Positions 18,529 through 29,030 are shown, numbered from the stretch's first letter. The stretch: 64,000 nt of DNA from Rugamonas apoptosis (GCF_014042355.1 NZ_JACEZU010000008.1:186001-250000); one strand, 5' to 3'. The notes: a model not told the origin generated them from the sequence alone. Numbers and translations are program-made.

Positions 18529-20152
18529 TATGCGCCGCAGCGGGCGCAGGCACGCCGGCGCCGGCGCCTGAGGCCGCATTCGCCGCGACATTGGTAGCGA
18601 CCGTGGCGGGAGCAGCGTTGGTAGCGGCAGCGGCGGGAGTCGCGTTAGTAGCATTAGCCGCGCTAGTAGCGATAGCAGCGGCGATATTCGCAGCATAAGT
18701 CGCAGCATTGGCCGCATTGGCCTGCATGGCCGCCAGTTCCGGCGGTTGCCCCACCCCGGCCGCAGGCTTGCGGCGCAGCGGGATATGCACTTCAATACAG
18801 GTTCCCGCATCATTGCGGCCACGCCGTATGGTCAGCGTGCCCCCCAATAACAAGGCCCGTTCCCGCATCCCCAGGATACCGTGCGACATGGGCTTGGCCA
18901 GCGTATTGGCCGCGATGCCCACACCATCGTCGATCACGCGCAGCACCAGCCCATCGACGGTACGGCGCAGCATGACCGACACCCGGCTCGCCTTGGCATA
19001 TTTGCGGATATTGGTCAGCGATTCCTGCACGATGCGGAACAGCGCGATCGACAAATCGCCCGAGCGGCCCGCATCCTTTTCCAGCTCGGCCGAAATATCG
19101 ACGTCGCAGCGCACCTTGGCCAGTCGGCTGAACTCGTCGCAATAACTTTCGATGGCGGCGCACAGGCCGAGATTATCGAGCAGGCTGGGGCGCAGGTTCT
19201 CGACGATACGGCGCTTCATTTCCACCGTTTCCACCAGCGTGGCGCGGGCCCGGCGCAACTGGGTGGCCAGTTCCGGCGCCGTCTTCTGCAATTGCTGGGT
19301 GACGGCCGCGATATCCATGCCGATCGACGTCAGGTTGGCGCCCAGTTCGTCGTGCAGCTCGCGCGACAAACGCATCTTCTCCTCCTCGCTGATACTGATC
19401 AGGTGGCGCGACAGCACCGACAACTGCTCGGTGCGCTGGGCCACGGTGGATTCCAGGTTTTCGTTGGCCTTCTGCAAGGCATGCTCGACGGCGGCCCGGT
19501 TCTGGAAGCTGCGCCGCACCAGCTGGTAGAACATGATCAGCACGATGATGGCCATGGCGTTGATGCCCATGCCCAGCAGCACCGCCTTCTGGTACTCGTG
19601 GTAGAACATCGCGCTGCGGGCGGCCAGCGTCTCATTCTGTTCCTGCTCCATGATGACCACCTGCAGCCGGATCTCGTCCATGCTGGAGCGGCCGTCGCTG
19701 ACCTTGGCGATCTTGACGATCTCGTCCAGTCCACCTTCGCGGTAGACGTCGATCGACTGGTTCAGCAGCGCCAGCTTGCGGCGCACCAGGGTGCGCAGCT
19801 GGGCCAGGTTCTTGAGCTGGGACGGGCTGTCGGCCAGCAGTTTTTCCAGTTCCTTGAATTCCGTTTCCGATTCCGTCACGGCAGTGCGGGCCGGGCCCAG
19901 GTAAGCTTCGCGCCCGGAAATGAAATAGCCGCGCATGCTGCTTTCCGCATCCAGCACCAGCACATTCACGTATTGCAGGCGATCGGCCACGCGCGAGCTC
20001 TGGCTCTGCAGGAAGTTGGCGCCCTTGAGCGACTGCAAATTGTGGAACAGGCTGAATCCATTGGCGATCAGGATCAGCACGCAAGCGACGCACAATATGG
20101 TCTTGTACAGCGGCAGACGGTGCAGGGGTGCCGCGGTGGCGGTGAAATACAT
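18425..20152 (-). CDS. NarL-partner sensor histidine kinase with Ala/Asn-rich tail
   Basis: About 575 residues. The N-terminus has a transmembrane helix (ILCVACVLILIANGF), a CHASE3-like periplasmic domain (ESSMRGYFISGREAYLG) and a second helix. A coiled coil follows, then HisKA_3 with LSRELHDELGANLTSIG and an ATPase domain (VIDDGVGI, HGILGMRERA). The conserved kinase ends about 115 residues before the stop; the remainder is low-complexity Ala, Asn, Thr and Pro and runs into the opposite-strand crp-like gene. I chose the ATG at 20152 because of spacing; 20164 is possible. It lies 123 bp after the response regulator gene, same strand. Confidence 0.85.
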   Translation of the reverse strand: MYFTATAAPLHRLPLYKTILCVACVLILIANGFSLFHNLQSLKGANFLQSQSSRVADRLQYVNVLVLDAESSMRGYFISGREAYLGPARTAVTESETEFKELEKLLADSPSQLKNLAQLRTLVRRKLALLNQSIDVYREGGLDEIVKIAKVSDGRSSMDEIRLQVVIMEQEQNETLAARSAMFYHEYQKAVLLGMGINAMAIIVLIMFYQLVRRSFQNRAAVEHALQKANENLESTVAQRTEQLSVLSRHLISISEEEKMRLSRELHDELGANLTSIGMDIAAVTQQLQKTAPELATQLRRARATLVETVEMKRRIVENLRPSLLDNLGLCAAIESYCDEFSRLAKVRCDVDISAELEKDAGRSGDLSIALFRIVQESLTNIRKYAKASRVSVMLRRTVDGLVLRVIDDGVGIAANTLAKPMSHGILGMRERALLLGGTLTIRRGRNDAGTCIEVHIPLRRKPAAGVGQPPELAAMQANAANAATYAANIAAAIATSAANATNATPAAAATNAAPATVATNVAANAASGAGAGVPAPAAAHISSAPHPSADGHIPSSPPCSTHPRTVPDLDDRAQ

Positions 20153-20275
20153 CCTGATAAACATCCTTCCAGAGGTCAGCCGGCACAGTTGCGACTAGCC
20201 ACCCCATTATAATCTGGGCGACCGCCCGCCGCAGTGCGGAAACCCTACCGTGCGCGCCCTGTCGATCAACTGGTT

Positions 20276-20908
20276 TCAGTCGAGCAAGTTATTTTTCATC
20301 GCATAATAGGTCAGGTCACTATTGGACTGCATGCCCATTTTTTCCATGATGCGGGTGCGGTAGGTACTCACCGTCTTGATGCTCAGCGACAGGGCCACCC
20401 CGATATCGCTCACGGTGGCGCCCCGGGCCAGCCGCAAAAATACCTGGAACTCGCGGTCCGACAGCTCCGTGTGGGGCGCCGTGTTGGGATCGCGGTCAAA
20501 AGTCTGGGCCAGCAGTTCGCCTACGGTGGCGCTCACGTAGCGCCGCCCCTGGTACACGGTGCGCACGGCCGTGATCAGTTCATCCGCCTCGCATTCCTTG
20601 TTCAGGTAGCCGTTGGCGCCCATCTTGAACAGGTTGAGCGCGTATTGCTGGGCCGGATAGCCGGACAGGATCAGCACCGGCAAGTCCGGCTGGCCCTGGC
20701 GGATGGTGCGCAGCGTGTCGATGCCGCTCTGGTCCGGCATGGCGATGTCGAGCAGCAGCACGTCGCAGATTTCGCGCCGCGCGATGTCGAGCGCCTCCCG
20801 GCCGCTGCCGGCCTCCGCCACCACCTCGAAGTCGTCGGCCGAAGAAAAGATTTGCTTGAAGCCCGCGCGGACTATCTGATGGTCGTCACAAATGGCAACG
20901 CGTATCAT
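20276..20908 (-). CDS. NarL/FixJ-type response regulator
   Basis: 210 residues. A receiver domain has the phosphorylated Asp in DVLLLDIAMPDQSG and the Lys in GANGYLNKE. It is followed by a LuxR-type helix-turn-helix (LSDREFQVFLRLARGATV, IKTVSTYRTRIMEKMGM). GAGGGG sits six bases before the ATG at 20908, which settles the start; the frame itself is open 14 codons further. It is the partner of the downstream HisKA_3 kinase. The output is unknown. Confidence 0.92.
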   Translation of the reverse strand: MIRVAICDDHQIVRAGFKQIFSSADDFEVVAEAGSGREALDIARREICDVLLLDIAMPDQSGIDTLRTIRQGQPDLPVLILSGYPAQQYALNLFKMGANGYLNKECEADELITAVRTVYQGRRYVSATVGELLAQTFDRDPNTAPHTELSDREFQVFLRLARGATVSDIGVALSLSIKTVSTYRTRIMEKMGMQSNSDLTYYAMKNNLLD

Positions 20909-20963
20909 TGTTTCCCCTCGTGGCGCGGGAAACGGAACCGGCGGTTCCATCGTTCACGCCACC

Positions 20964-20991
20964 TTTGCCAGCATGCTTGCATGCTGGCAAA
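20964..20991. promoter_or_regulatory. perfect hairpin/palindrome in the response regulator leader
   Basis: 13-bp perfect inverted repeat (TTTGCCAGCATGC / GCATGCTGGCAAA) with only two bases between the arms, 56 bp before the regulator start codon. There is no T-run on either side, so it is more likely an operator or an RNA leader structure than a terminator. Confidence 0.5.
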
Positions 20992-21070
20992 TAAATTAAC
21001 ATTAATAGTATAGCACTAAAGATTTAACAATGCGATTTAACAATCCCGCCTGATGGGTAACGGCGGGGAC

Positions 21071-21103
21071 GAAAAAAAAGACGCCTCGTGCGCGCCTTTT
21101 CTT
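21071..21103 (-). terminator. intrinsic terminator after merR
   Basis: On the minus strand a GC-rich stem (AAGGCGC / GCGTCTT with one mismatch) is followed directly by eight T residues, 15 bp after the merR stop. It would end the pheS-pheT-ihfA-merR transcript. Confidence 0.7.
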
Positions 21104-21117
21104 TCCGCTGCGCCCGC

Positions 21118-21528
21118 TCACTGGAGCAGGGTCAGTATCGCCAGCAGTTCGTTGCGTATCAATTCCCGGTCCAGGGCCGGGACGGCGGCTGGCGGCGCGC
21201 TGCCGTCCAAGCCGGAGGCACCATCATACTCCCCTTGCACAGGATCGGTCGCGCGGCTGTCCAGTTTATTGCGCGCCCCGCTGATGGTGAAGCCTTGTTC
21301 ATACAGCAGTTCACGGATGCGCCGTATCAGCAGCACTTCGTGGTGCTGGTAGTAGCGCCGGTTGCCGCGCCGCTTGACGGGCTTAAGCTGGGTGAATTCC
21401 TGCTCCCAGTAGCGCAACACATGGGGTTTGACGCCGCACAGCTCGCTCACCTCGCCGATCGTGAAATAGCGCTTGGCCGGGATCGGCGGCAATACGGCAA
21501 GTTCGGTCTTGGCCAGGCGGTCATTCAT
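21118..21528 (-). CDS. MerR family transcriptional regulator
   Basis: 136 residues with an N-terminal winged helix typical of MerR: KRYFTIGEVSELCGVKPHVL, then RYWEQEF and RRYYQHHEVLLIRRIRELL. The C-terminal third is short and has no Cys metal-binding cluster, so it is not a CueR/ZntR metal sensor. A merR gene of this kind directly after ihfA is a standard arrangement in beta- and gammaproteobacteria. The gap to ihfA is 16 bp, so they are probably co-transcribed. The ligand is unknown. Confidence 0.9.
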   Translation of the reverse strand: MNDRLAKTELAVLPPIPAKRYFTIGEVSELCGVKPHVLRYWEQEFTQLKPVKRRGNRRYYQHHEVLLIRRIRELLYEQGFTISGARNKLDSRATDPVQGEYDGASGLDGSAPPAAVPALDRELIRNELLAILTLLQ

Positions 21529-21544
21529 AGCGGATCAATTCCTG

Positions 21545-21895
21545 TCAGGCGGCGCGCGCCATGGTCGGATTGCTTTCCTCGACCATGCCCTTGAGCTTCT
21601 GGCTGGCGTGGAAAGTCACCACGCGGCGTGCCGTGATGGGAATCTCCTCGCCCGTTTTCGGGTTGCGGCCCGGCCGCTGCGGCTTGTCGCGCAGCTGGAA
21701 GTTGCCAAAGCCGGACAACTTGACGGCCTCGCCCCGCTCCAGCGCGTTGCGGATCTCGTCGAAGAAAGTCTCGACCATGTCCTTCGCTTCACGCTTGTTG
21801 AGGCCGACTTGCTCGAACAGCAATTCAGCCAACTCCGCCTTGGTGAGCGTCGGCAAATCTTTTTCCGCTTCCTGGCGTACCTTGGCGACCTGCAT
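21545..21895 (-). CDS. ihfA: integration host factor subunit alpha
   Basis: DNA-bending protein, forms a heterodimer with IHF beta. The core starts at [20 protein letters not shown] and holds the DNA-intercalating arm with [12 protein letters not shown] and the proline region RPGRNP. The start is uncertain: at 21895 the protein has 116 residues with about 14 more than E. coli IHF alpha at the N-terminus. The frame remains open upstream, with a GTG at 21946 as a further candidate. It follows pheT as in E. coli. Confidence 0.93.
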   Translation of the reverse strand: MQVAKVRQEAEKDLPTLTKAELAELLFEQVGLNKREAKDMVETFFDEIRNALERGEAVKLSGFGNFQLRDKPQRPGRNPKTGEEIPITARRVVTFHASQKLKGMVEESNPTMARAA

Positions 21896-22058
21896 GGCCC
21901 GATGCAAATCGGCCGCCAGTGCGGATTGAAGGACGGCGGAATCCACGTCGTTGGTAGTAATTTTACAGCCCTGCCTTATAAAAAATGGGGTGTCCGGACG
22001 GCGCCGGCAACCCGCTGACTGCTTCATCGGGCGGCCCGGGTGGGACCGCCCGGCGCGC

Positions 22059-24485
22059 TCAGGCACGCAAGCGTGCGCCCTGCTTTTGCTTGACCGCATC
22101 GGCCAACGCGGCCATCACGGCATCGACCGCATCGTCCTGCAGGGTGTTTTGAGTATCTTGCAAGCTAAAGCGGAAAGCAAGCGATTTTTCGTCCGCCTCC
22201 AATCCCTTGCCGCGATATTCATCAAACAAAACAATGGCTTGCACAATCTTGCCCTGTGGATTTTCTTGCACTACGGCATTAAACGCATCGAGCAGATCCT
22301 GTGCCGGTACGCTCTGGGCCACCACCACGGCCAAGTCGCGGGTGGCGCCGGGGAACTTGGAGATTTCCGCGTAGGCAGGCACTTCGCGTTGCTCAAGAGC
22401 AACAGCGTCCACTTCGAACACCACCGGCGCTTGCGGCAGATCATACTTCTGCATCCAGCGCGGGTGCAGCTCGCCCAGGTAGCCGACGGTCTTGCCGTCC
22501 AGCTCGATGCGGGCCGAACGGCCGGGGTGCAGTGCGGGGTGCTCGGCCTTGACGAAACGGGCCACGGCCGGCGCGAACAACTGCTCCAGGTCGGCCTTGA
22601 CGTCGAAGAAATCGATGTTGCGGCTGGACTGGCCCCACTGCTCGTCCACCACCGGGCCGTAGGCCATGGCGGCCACGCGCTTGGGCTGGTGGTAGCCGGC
22701 CACGGTCAGCGGGCCGTCGGCCACGCTGGCGTCGCGCAGGTAGACGGCGCCCGTCTCGAACACGCGCACCCGGTTGGCCTTGCGGTTCAGGTTGTAGCGT
22801 ACATTGGCCACCAGGCTGCCGATCAGCGAGGTACGCATCACGCTCAGCTGGCTGGCAATGGGGTTTTGCAGCTTGACCGGTTGCGCGTTGGCGCAGAAGT
22901 CCTGCTCCCAGGCCGCCTCCACGAAGCTCATGTTGATCACTTCCTGGTAACCGAGGTCGGCCAATTGGTGGCGCACGGCGAACAGCGAGCGGGTATTTTC
23001 CGGCGCGATGATCATGGTGTTGGCGGCCACGGGCGCCACGGTCGGGATGTTCTCGAAACCGTAGACGCGCGCCACTTCCTCGATCAAGTCTTCCTCGATC
23101 TCGATGTCGAAGCGGTAGGTCGGCGCGGTCACGCTGAACACGCCGTCGGTCAGCGTGAACGGCAGGGCCAGGCGGGTGAAGATGTCGGCGATGGCGGCGT
23201 CGTCCAGCGCCACGCCGATCACCTTGCGGGCGCGCGCGGCGCGCATGGACACGGGCTGGCGTTGCGGCAGGTTGACCACATGGTCATCGATCGGGCCCAC
23301 CAGCGTTTGCTGGGTGCCGCAAATTTCCAGGATCAGCGACGTGATGCGTTCGATATGCTCGACCGTGGTGGCGTAGTCCACACCGCGTTCGAAACGGTGC
23401 GCGGCGTCGGTGGAGAAATTGTAGCGGCGGGCGCGGCCCTGGATGGCGTTCGGATGCCAGAACGCCGCTTCCAGGTAGATGCTGTCCGTCTCCAGCGACA
23501 CAGCCGTGGCGTCGCCGCCCATGATGCCGGCCAGCGATTCCAGTTCCTTGTCGTCGGCGATCACGCCCACCCACTCGTCCACGCTGATGGTGTTACCGTT
23601 CAGCAGCTTGATGGTTTCGCCAGCCTTGCCCCAGCGTACATCCAGCCCGCCATGGATCTTGGCCAGGTCGAACACGTGCGACGGACGGCCCAGTTCCAGC
23701 ATCACATAATTGGAAATATCGACCAGGGCCGACACGGGACGCTGGCCGCTGCGTTCCAGGCGCTGCTTCATCCAGTCCGGGGTGCTGGCCTTGGCGTTCA
23801 GGTGGCGGATCACGCGGCCCGAGAAGCGGCCACACAGGTCAGGCGCGGAGACCTTGACCGGCAGCACTTCGTCGCTGTTGACGGCGACCGGACGGCACTG
23901 GGGCGCGTGCAGGGCCACGCCCGTCAGGGCCGCCACTTCGCGCGCCACGCCCAGCACGGACAGGCAGTCGGCCTTGTTCGGGGTCAGCTTGATGGTGAAC
24001 TTGAGGTCGTTGAGCGCGTAGTAATCGCGGAAATTCTTACCGACCGGCGCGTCGTCGGGCAGTTCCAGCAAGCCCGAGCCCTCTTCCGACAGTTTCAGTT
24101 CCTTGGCCGAGCACAGCATGCCTTGCGACTCCACGCCGCGCAGCTGGCCCACCTTGATTTCGAACGGCTTGCCGTCCGCGCCCGGCGGCAGCAAGGCGCC
24201 GGCCATGGCGCACACCACTTTCAGGCCGGGGCGCACATTGGGCGCGCCGCACACGATGTTGAGCAGGGTGCCGGTGCCCACGTCCACCTGGCACACGTTC
24301 AGGCGGTCGGCGTTGGGGTGCTTCATCATCTCGCGCACGTGGCCCACGACCACGTTCGAGAACGGCGGCGCCACCGCTTCCACTTCTTCTACTTCCAGGC
24401 CGGACATCGTCAGCAGATGGGCCAGTTCGTCCGAAGTCATCTTCGGATCGACCATGGTACGGAGCCAGTTTTCGGAAAATTGCAT
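22059..24485 (-). CDS. pheT: phenylalanyl-tRNA synthetase beta subunit
   Basis: 808 residues, full length. The N-terminal tRNA-binding OB domain ([20 protein letters not shown]) is followed by B3/B4 editing-type domains, the B5 domain and a catalytic-like fold. The C-terminal anticodon-binding FDX-ACB domain starts around [13 protein letters not shown]. It pairs with PheS (alpha) to a heterotetramer that charges tRNA-Phe. The gene begins 85 bp after pheS on the same strand. Confidence 0.98.
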   Translation of the reverse strand: MQFSENWLRTMVDPKMTSDELAHLLTMSGLEVEEVEAVAPPFSNVVVGHVREMMKHPNADRLNVCQVDVGTGTLLNIVCGAPNVRPGLKVVCAMAGALLPPGADGKPFEIKVGQLRGVESQGMLCSAKELKLSEEGSGLLELPDDAPVGKNFRDYYALNDLKFTIKLTPNKADCLSVLGVAREVAALTGVALHAPQCRPVAVNSDEVLPVKVSAPDLCGRFSGRVIRHLNAKASTPDWMKQRLERSGQRPVSALVDISNYVMLELGRPSHVFDLAKIHGGLDVRWGKAGETIKLLNGNTISVDEWVGVIADDKELESLAGIMGGDATAVSLETDSIYLEAAFWHPNAIQGRARRYNFSTDAAHRFERGVDYATTVEHIERITSLILEICGTQQTLVGPIDDHVVNLPQRQPVSMRAARARKVIGVALDDAAIADIFTRLALPFTLTDGVFSVTAPTYRFDIEIEEDLIEEVARVYGFENIPTVAPVAANTMIIAPENTRSLFAVRHQLADLGYQEVINMSFVEAAWEQDFCANAQPVKLQNPIASQLSVMRTSLIGSLVANVRYNLNRKANRVRVFETGAVYLRDASVADGPLTVAGYHQPKRVAAMAYGPVVDEQWGQSSRNIDFFDVKADLEQLFAPAVARFVKAEHPALHPGRSARIELDGKTVGYLGELHPRWMQKYDLPQAPVVFEVDAVALEQREVPAYAEISKFPGATRDLAVVVAQSVPAQDLLDAFNAVVQENPQGKIVQAIVLFDEYRGKGLEADEKSLAFRFSLQDTQNTLQDDAVDAVMAALADAVKQKQGARLRA

Positions 24486-24570
24486 ATTCGAGCTTTCAGC
24501 CGCAAAGATTGTTCAGAAAGCGGGAGCGCACGGGCGCTCGACCGCTAAAGGATATAAACCGTTTACACGA

Positions 24571-25590
24571 TTAGTTGAACTGCTTGAGGAACCGCAGGTC
24601 GCCTTCGTAGAACAGGCGCAGGTCGTTGATCCCGTAGCGCAGCATGGTCAGGCGCTCGAGGCCGGAGCCGAACGCGAAGCCGATGTACTTTTCCGGGTCC
24701 AGCCCGAAATTGCGCACCACGGTCGGATGCACCTGACCGGAACCGGACACTTCCAGCCAGCGGCCTTTCAGGGGGCCGGAGCCGAACGCGATGTCGATCT
24801 CGGCCGACGGTTCCGTGAACGGGAAATACGATGGGCGGAAGCGCACCTGCAGGTCGTCCGTCTCGAAGAAGGCTTTGACGAAGTTCAGGTACACGCCTTT
24901 CAAATCGGCGAAGCTGATGTTCTCGGCGATCCACAAGCCTTCCACCTGGTGGAACATGGGCGAGTGGGTGGCGTCGCTGTCGACGCGGTAGGTGCGGCCG
25001 GGCGCGATCACCTTGATCGGCGGCGTGTGGCTGCGCGCGTAACGCACCTGCATCGGGCTGGTGTGGGTGCGCAGCAGCAGCGGCTTGCCTTCGCTGTCGT
25101 TGCCTTCGATATAGAAGGTGTCCTGCATGGAACGGGCAGGATGGTTTTCCGGGCTGTTGAGGGCGGTGAAGTTGGTCCAGTCGTTCTCAATCTCGGGGCC
25201 GTCGGCCACGTCGAAACCGATCGAGCGGAAGATCGCTTCCACCCGTTCCCAGGTGCGCATCACGGGATGGATGCCGCCGCCGGCGCGGCCGCGGCCAGGC
25301 AGCGAGACGTCGATCGCCTCGGCATTCAAACGGGTTTGCATCTGGGCGTCGGCCAGCGCGTCGCGCCGGGCCGTCAGGGCCGCTTCGATCTGGCCTTTGG
25401 CGGCGTTGATCAGGGCGCCTTGCGCCTTGCGCTGCTCGGGGTCCAGCTTGCCCAGGCCCTTCATCAATTCGGTGATCTGGCCGGTCTTGCCCAGGTATTT
25501 GGCTTTGGCGTTTTCCAGTGCGGCCGCGTCATCTTGCGCGGCCATGAAATCCTGCACCGCGGAGGCGACGAGTTGTTCCAGGGAGTCCAT
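24571..25590 (-). CDS. pheS: phenylalanyl-tRNA synthetase alpha subunit
   Basis: 339 residues. An N-terminal coiled coil is followed by the class II catalytic core with motif 2 ([32 protein letters not shown]) and motif 3 ([18 protein letters not shown]). The start at 25590 ([10 protein letters not shown]) has GAGGAAAA upstream. It is preceded by two hairpins, one followed by a T-run, that may act as an attenuator between rplT and pheS. Confidence 0.98.
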   Translation of the reverse strand: MDSLEQLVASAVQDFMAAQDDAAALENAKAKYLGKTGQITELMKGLGKLDPEQRKAQGALINAAKGQIEAALTARRDALADAQMQTRLNAEAIDVSLPGRGRAGGGIHPVMRTWERVEAIFRSIGFDVADGPEIENDWTNFTALNSPENHPARSMQDTFYIEGNDSEGKPLLLRTHTSPMQVRYARSHTPPIKVIAPGRTYRVDSDATHSPMFHQVEGLWIAENISFADLKGVYLNFVKAFFETDDLQVRFRPSYFPFTEPSAEIDIAFGSGPLKGRWLEVSGSGQVHPTVVRNFGLDPEKYIGFAFGSGLERLTMLRYGINDLRLFYEGDLRFLKQFN

Positions 25591-25610
25591 GCTTTTCGTT
25601 TTCCTCAATC

Positions 25611-25671
25611 AAAAACGGGGCACAGGTATACACCTCTGCCCCGTTCTTTTGTCGCCACCCCTGGGGTGGCG
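25611..25671 (-). promoter_or_regulatory. candidate attenuator between rplT and pheS
   Basis: On the minus strand a perfect hairpin CGCCACCCC-A-GGGGTGGCG (25671-25653) is followed by a second long one, AACGGGGCA / TGCCCCGTT (25645-25614), whose inner arms AGGT/ACCT also pair. TTTTTG follows directly. The second has the shape of an intrinsic terminator but lies inside the operon, so read-through must be partial or regulated. No Phe-rich leader peptide is apparent. Confidence 0.55.
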
Positions 25672-25687
25672 CAGACAAAATCAATGC

Positions 25688-26047
25688 TTACGCAGCGATT
25701 TTTGCTTTCACAACGTTGACAATCGCAGCGAAGGCTGGCTTGTCCATCACAGCCATGTCGGCCAGGACTTTACGGTCCAGTTCGATCGAAGCTTTCTTCA
25801 GACCGTTCATGAACACGCTGTACGTCACGCCATGCTCACGGGAAGCGGCGTTGATACGAGCGATCCACAGGCGGCGGAAGACGCGCTTCTTGTTACGACG
25901 GTCGCGGTAGGCGTACTGGCCAGCGCGCATCACTGCTTGCTTGGCAATACGGTATACCTTGCTGCGACGACCGCGGTAACCCTTGGCCAGATTCAGTACT
26001 TTTTTATGACGGGCACGCGCAGTAACCCCACGTTTTACTCGAGGCAT
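25688..26047 (-). CDS. rplT: 50S ribosomal protein L20
   Basis: 119 residues, standard length. The sequence shows [17 protein letters not shown] and [20 protein letters not shown], diagnostic for L20, which is needed for early 50S assembly. In E. coli L20 also represses translation of the rpmI-rplT message. It starts 25 bp after rpmI. Confidence 0.99.
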   Translation of the reverse strand: MPRVKRGVTARARHKKVLNLAKGYRGRRSKVYRIAKQAVMRAGQYAYRDRRNKKRVFRRLWIARINAASREHGVTYSVFMNGLKKASIELDRKVLADMAVMDKPAFAAIVNVVKAKIAA

Positions 26048-26072
26048 ATTAGCTCCTTAAATGAGTGTGAGA

Positions 26073-26270
26073 TTAAGCGGATGGCATCATACGCAGTACG
26101 GACGTCACGTCCGAAGCGTTGATGTTACGGGTGCCGCGCAGCTGACGCTTGTTTTTGGTGGTCTTCTTGGTCAGGATGTGACGCTTGAACGCCATACCCG
26201 ATTTAACAGTACCACCTGGACGCACGCGAAAACGTTTTTTCGCGGAGCTTTTGGTCTTCATTTTTGGCAT
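26073..26270 (-). CDS. rpmI: 50S ribosomal protein L35
   Basis: 65 residues, standard length. [20 protein letters not shown] at the start is the L35 signature. The ATG at 26270 is preceded by GAGGACAG, which fixes the start although the open frame runs ten codons further. It lies between infC and rplT as in most bacteria. Confidence 0.99.
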   Translation of the reverse strand: MPKMKTKSSAKKRFRVRPGGTVKSGMAFKRHILTKKTTKNKRQLRGTRNINASDVTSVLRMMPSA

Positions 26271-26440
26271 AGCAATCTGTCCTCTTACGGACAGCTCCAT
26301 ATCAACAGGATTGCAGGTGGCAACACTACGCTGCGCTTAGATGCCTGCTTTCACTTGTTAGTGCAGCGGATGCGAGTCCACTACATTACAACAGCCGGCC
26401 ATTATAGACCAACTGCCGCAATCGTGCACGCAAATTGCAA

Positions 26441-26462
26441 CCGGCGCCCGATGGGGCGCCGG
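26441..26462 (-). promoter_or_regulatory. strong GC hairpin between infC and rpmI
   Basis: 9-bp perfect stem CCGGCGCCC / GGGCGCCGG with a 4-base loop, 19 bp after the infC stop codon. No T-run follows, so it may be an RNA processing or stability element, or part of the L20-type control region, rather than a terminator. Confidence 0.45.
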
Positions 26463-26480
26463 CTGGCAAGCTACGGCGTG

Positions 26481-27002
26481 TTATTTCTTCTTCTTGGGAG
26501 ACAGCACCATGATCATCTGACGGCCTTCCATCTTCGGGAACTGCTCGACCTGGCCGAACGGTTCCAGGTCCGCCTTCAGACGTTCCAGCATGCGGAAGCC
26601 AATATCCTGGTGCGCCATTTCACGGCCGCGGAAACGCAGCGTGATCTTGGTCTTGTCGCCTTCCTCGAGGAATTTGACGAGGTTGCGCAGCTTGATATTG
26701 TAATCGCCGTCATCGGTGCCGGGACGGAATTTGACTTCCTTCACCGAGATGACTTTCTGCTTCAATTTCGCTTCGTGAGCCTTCTTCTGCTCCGAATACT
26801 TGAATTTGCCGTAGTCCATCAAACGGCATACTGGCGGTTGCGCCGTCGGCGCGATTTCCACCAGGTCGACGTTTGCCTCTTCCGCCAGGCGGAAGGCTTC
26901 GGCCAAAGTCACGATACCGAGAGGCTCGTTATCGACCCCGCTTAAACGCATTTCAGGGGCAGTGATTTCGCCATTGATGCGATGCGACTTGTCAGTAGCT
27001 AT
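26481..27002 (-). CDS. infC: translation initiation factor IF-3, ATA start codon
   Basis: 173 residues counted from an ATA codon at 27002-27000. In frame behind it comes [20 protein letters not shown], the conserved IF-3 N-terminus. AAAAGGAAACACC sits directly before the ATA as a ribosome binding site. The first ATG (26951) would remove 17 conserved residues and has no binding site. infC genes are known to use non-standard start codons (AUU in E. coli) for self-regulation by IF-3 proofreading. The rest is complete ([28 protein letters not shown]). Confidence 0.93.
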   Translation of the reverse strand: MATDKSHRINGEITAPEMRLSGVDNEPLGIVTLAEAFRLAEEANVDLVEIAPTAQPPVCRLMDYGKFKYSEQKKAHEAKLKQKVISVKEVKFRPGTDDGDYNIKLRNLVKFLEEGDKTKITLRFRGREMAHQDIGFRMLERLKADLEPFGQVEQFPKMEGRQMIMVLSPKKKK

Positions 27003-27052
27003 GGTGTTTCCTTTTAATGTCTGATAGTTCGGCCGCGCTGCGAGTTACCTCG

Positions 27053-28960
27053 TCAGGCTTTGTTTGCGACATCTTGCTGGAGTCGTTCCACCAGGGCATC
27101 GACGGACATGACACCCAGGTCGACGTTGCCCCGTGCCCGCACGGCCACGGTATGGGCATCCCGCTCTTTATCGCCGACTACAAGGATGTAGGGCAGTTTT
27201 TGGACGGAATGTTCGCGTATTTTATACGTTATCTTCTCGTTCCGCAAATCGGTCTGCACCCGGAACCCGCACCGGCGCAGCTTTTCAGCCACTTCCTGCA
27301 CATATTCCGCTTGCGAATCGGAGATGTTCAACACCGACACTTGCACCGGCGCCAGCCACATCGGCAAGGCACCCGCGTAGTTCTCGATCAGGATGCCGAT
27401 GAAGCGCTCCATCGAGCCGACGATGGCCCGGTGCAGCATCACGGGCACCTGGCGGCTGTTGTCGGCGGCCACGTATTCAGCCCCCAGGCGCTCGGGCATG
27501 AAGAAGTCGACCTGCATGGTGCCGACCTGCCATGGACGGCCCAGCGAATCCTTCAGGTGGTATTCGATTTTCGGGCCGTAGAAGGCGCCCTCGCCCGGCA
27601 GCTCGGTCCAGGTCACGCCGCAGGCGCGCAGACCGGAGCGCAGCGCGTCTTCCGCCTCGTTCCACACTTCGTCGGTGCCGATGCGGTTGTCGGGACGCAG
27701 CGCCAGTTTCACTTCGATGTTCTCGAAGTGGAAGTCCTTGTAGACTTCCATCGCCTGCGTGTGGAAAGCCACCACTTCCGGCTCGATCTGCTCTTCCGTG
27801 CAGAAGATGTGGCCATCATCCTGGGTAAAGCCGCGCACGCGCATGATGCCGTGCAGCGCGCCGGACGGCTCGTTGCGGTGGCACTGGCCGAACTCGCCGT
27901 AACGCAGCGGCAGGTCGCGGTAACTGCGCATATTGCTGTTGAAGATCTGCACGTGGCCAGGGCAGTTCATCGGCTTCAGCGCATACGAGCGGTTTTCCGA
28001 TTCCGTCACGAACATGTTTTCGCGGTAGTTATCCCAGTGGCCGGTCTTGCCCCACAGGCTGGAATCGAGAATCTGCGGCGCCTTCACTTCCTGATAGCCG
28101 TTGACCTGGTATTTGTTGCGCATGTATTGCTCGACCTGCTGCCAGATGGTCCAGCCTTTCGGATGCCAGAACACCAGGCCCGGCGCCTCATCCTGGAAGT
28201 GGAAGAAGTCCAGCTGCTTGCCCAGTTTGCGGTGGTCGCGTTTTTCCGCCTCTTCCAGCGCGAACAGGTACTGCTCCTGGTCTTCCTTCTTGGTCCAGGC
28301 CGTGCCGTACACGCGCTGCAGCATTTCATTCTTGGAGTCGCCGCGCCAGTAGGCACCGGCCAGCTTCATCAGCTTGAACACTTTCAGCTTGCCCGTCGAT
28401 GGCACGTGCGGGCCGCGGCACAAGTCGGTGAACTTGCCTTCCGTGTACAGCGACACTTCCTGGTCGGCAGGAATGGCCGCGATCAGCTCGGCCTTGTACG
28501 CTTCGCCGATGGACTTGAAATAGGCGATGGCTTCGTCGCGCGGCAGCACCTTGCGGGTTACGGGCTCATCCTTCTTGGCCAGCTCGGCCATTTTCTTTTC
28601 GATCGCCACCAGGTCGTCCGGCGTGAACGGGCGCTTGTACGAGAAATCGTAGTAGAAGCCGTTGTCGATCACAGGACCGATGGTCACTTGCGCGTCCGGG
28701 AACAGCTCCTTGACAGCGTAAGCCAGCAAGTGGGCGGTCGAGTGGCGGATCACTTCCAGGCCATCCGCATCCTTGTCCGTGACGATGGCCAGGTCGGCGT
28801 CTTTTTCAATCAGGAAGGACGTATCGACCAGCTTGCCGTCCACCTTGCCGGCCAGCGCGGCCTTGGCCAGGCCAGTACCGATGCTGGCCGCCACTTGGGC
28901 TACGGTGACAGGGCCGTCGAATTGACGGGCCGAACCATCTGGGAGGCGGACTGAAAGCAT
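27053..28960 (-). CDS. thrS: threonyl-tRNA synthetase
   Basis: 635 residues. An N-terminal TGS domain ([20 protein letters not shown]) is followed by the editing domain ([19 protein letters not shown]). The class II catalytic core has the zinc-binding [27 protein letters not shown] and [14 protein letters not shown], and a C-terminal anticodon domain follows. The ATG at 28960 has GGAGATCAAT in front; an open frame upstream of it is not family sequence. It leads the thrS-infC-rpmI-rplT-pheS-pheT operon. Confidence 0.98.
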   Translation of the reverse strand: MLSVRLPDGSARQFDGPVTVAQVAASIGTGLAKAALAGKVDGKLVDTSFLIEKDADLAIVTDKDADGLEVIRHSTAHLLAYAVKELFPDAQVTIGPVIDNGFYYDFSYKRPFTPDDLVAIEKKMAELAKKDEPVTRKVLPRDEAIAYFKSIGEAYKAELIAAIPADQEVSLYTEGKFTDLCRGPHVPSTGKLKVFKLMKLAGAYWRGDSKNEMLQRVYGTAWTKKEDQEQYLFALEEAEKRDHRKLGKQLDFFHFQDEAPGLVFWHPKGWTIWQQVEQYMRNKYQVNGYQEVKAPQILDSSLWGKTGHWDNYRENMFVTESENRSYALKPMNCPGHVQIFNSNMRSYRDLPLRYGEFGQCHRNEPSGALHGIMRVRGFTQDDGHIFCTEEQIEPEVVAFHTQAMEVYKDFHFENIEVKLALRPDNRIGTDEVWNEAEDALRSGLRACGVTWTELPGEGAFYGPKIEYHLKDSLGRPWQVGTMQVDFFMPERLGAEYVAADNSRQVPVMLHRAIVGSMERFIGILIENYAGALPMWLAPVQVSVLNISDSQAEYVQEVAEKLRRCGFRVQTDLRNEKITYKIREHSVQKLPYILVVGDKERDAHTVAVRARGNVDLGVMSVDALVERLQQDVANKA

Positions 28961-29030
28961 ATTGATCTCCAAAGCGGCTTGCGCCGAAAAATACTGCAAA
29001 AATAATAACTGTAAAAACACGGACGAAAAA

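Noticed and set aside
21951..24548. 865-codon open frame opposite pheT
   Set aside because: Shadow of the well-supported pheT; His/Gln/Arg-rich product, no ribosome binding site.
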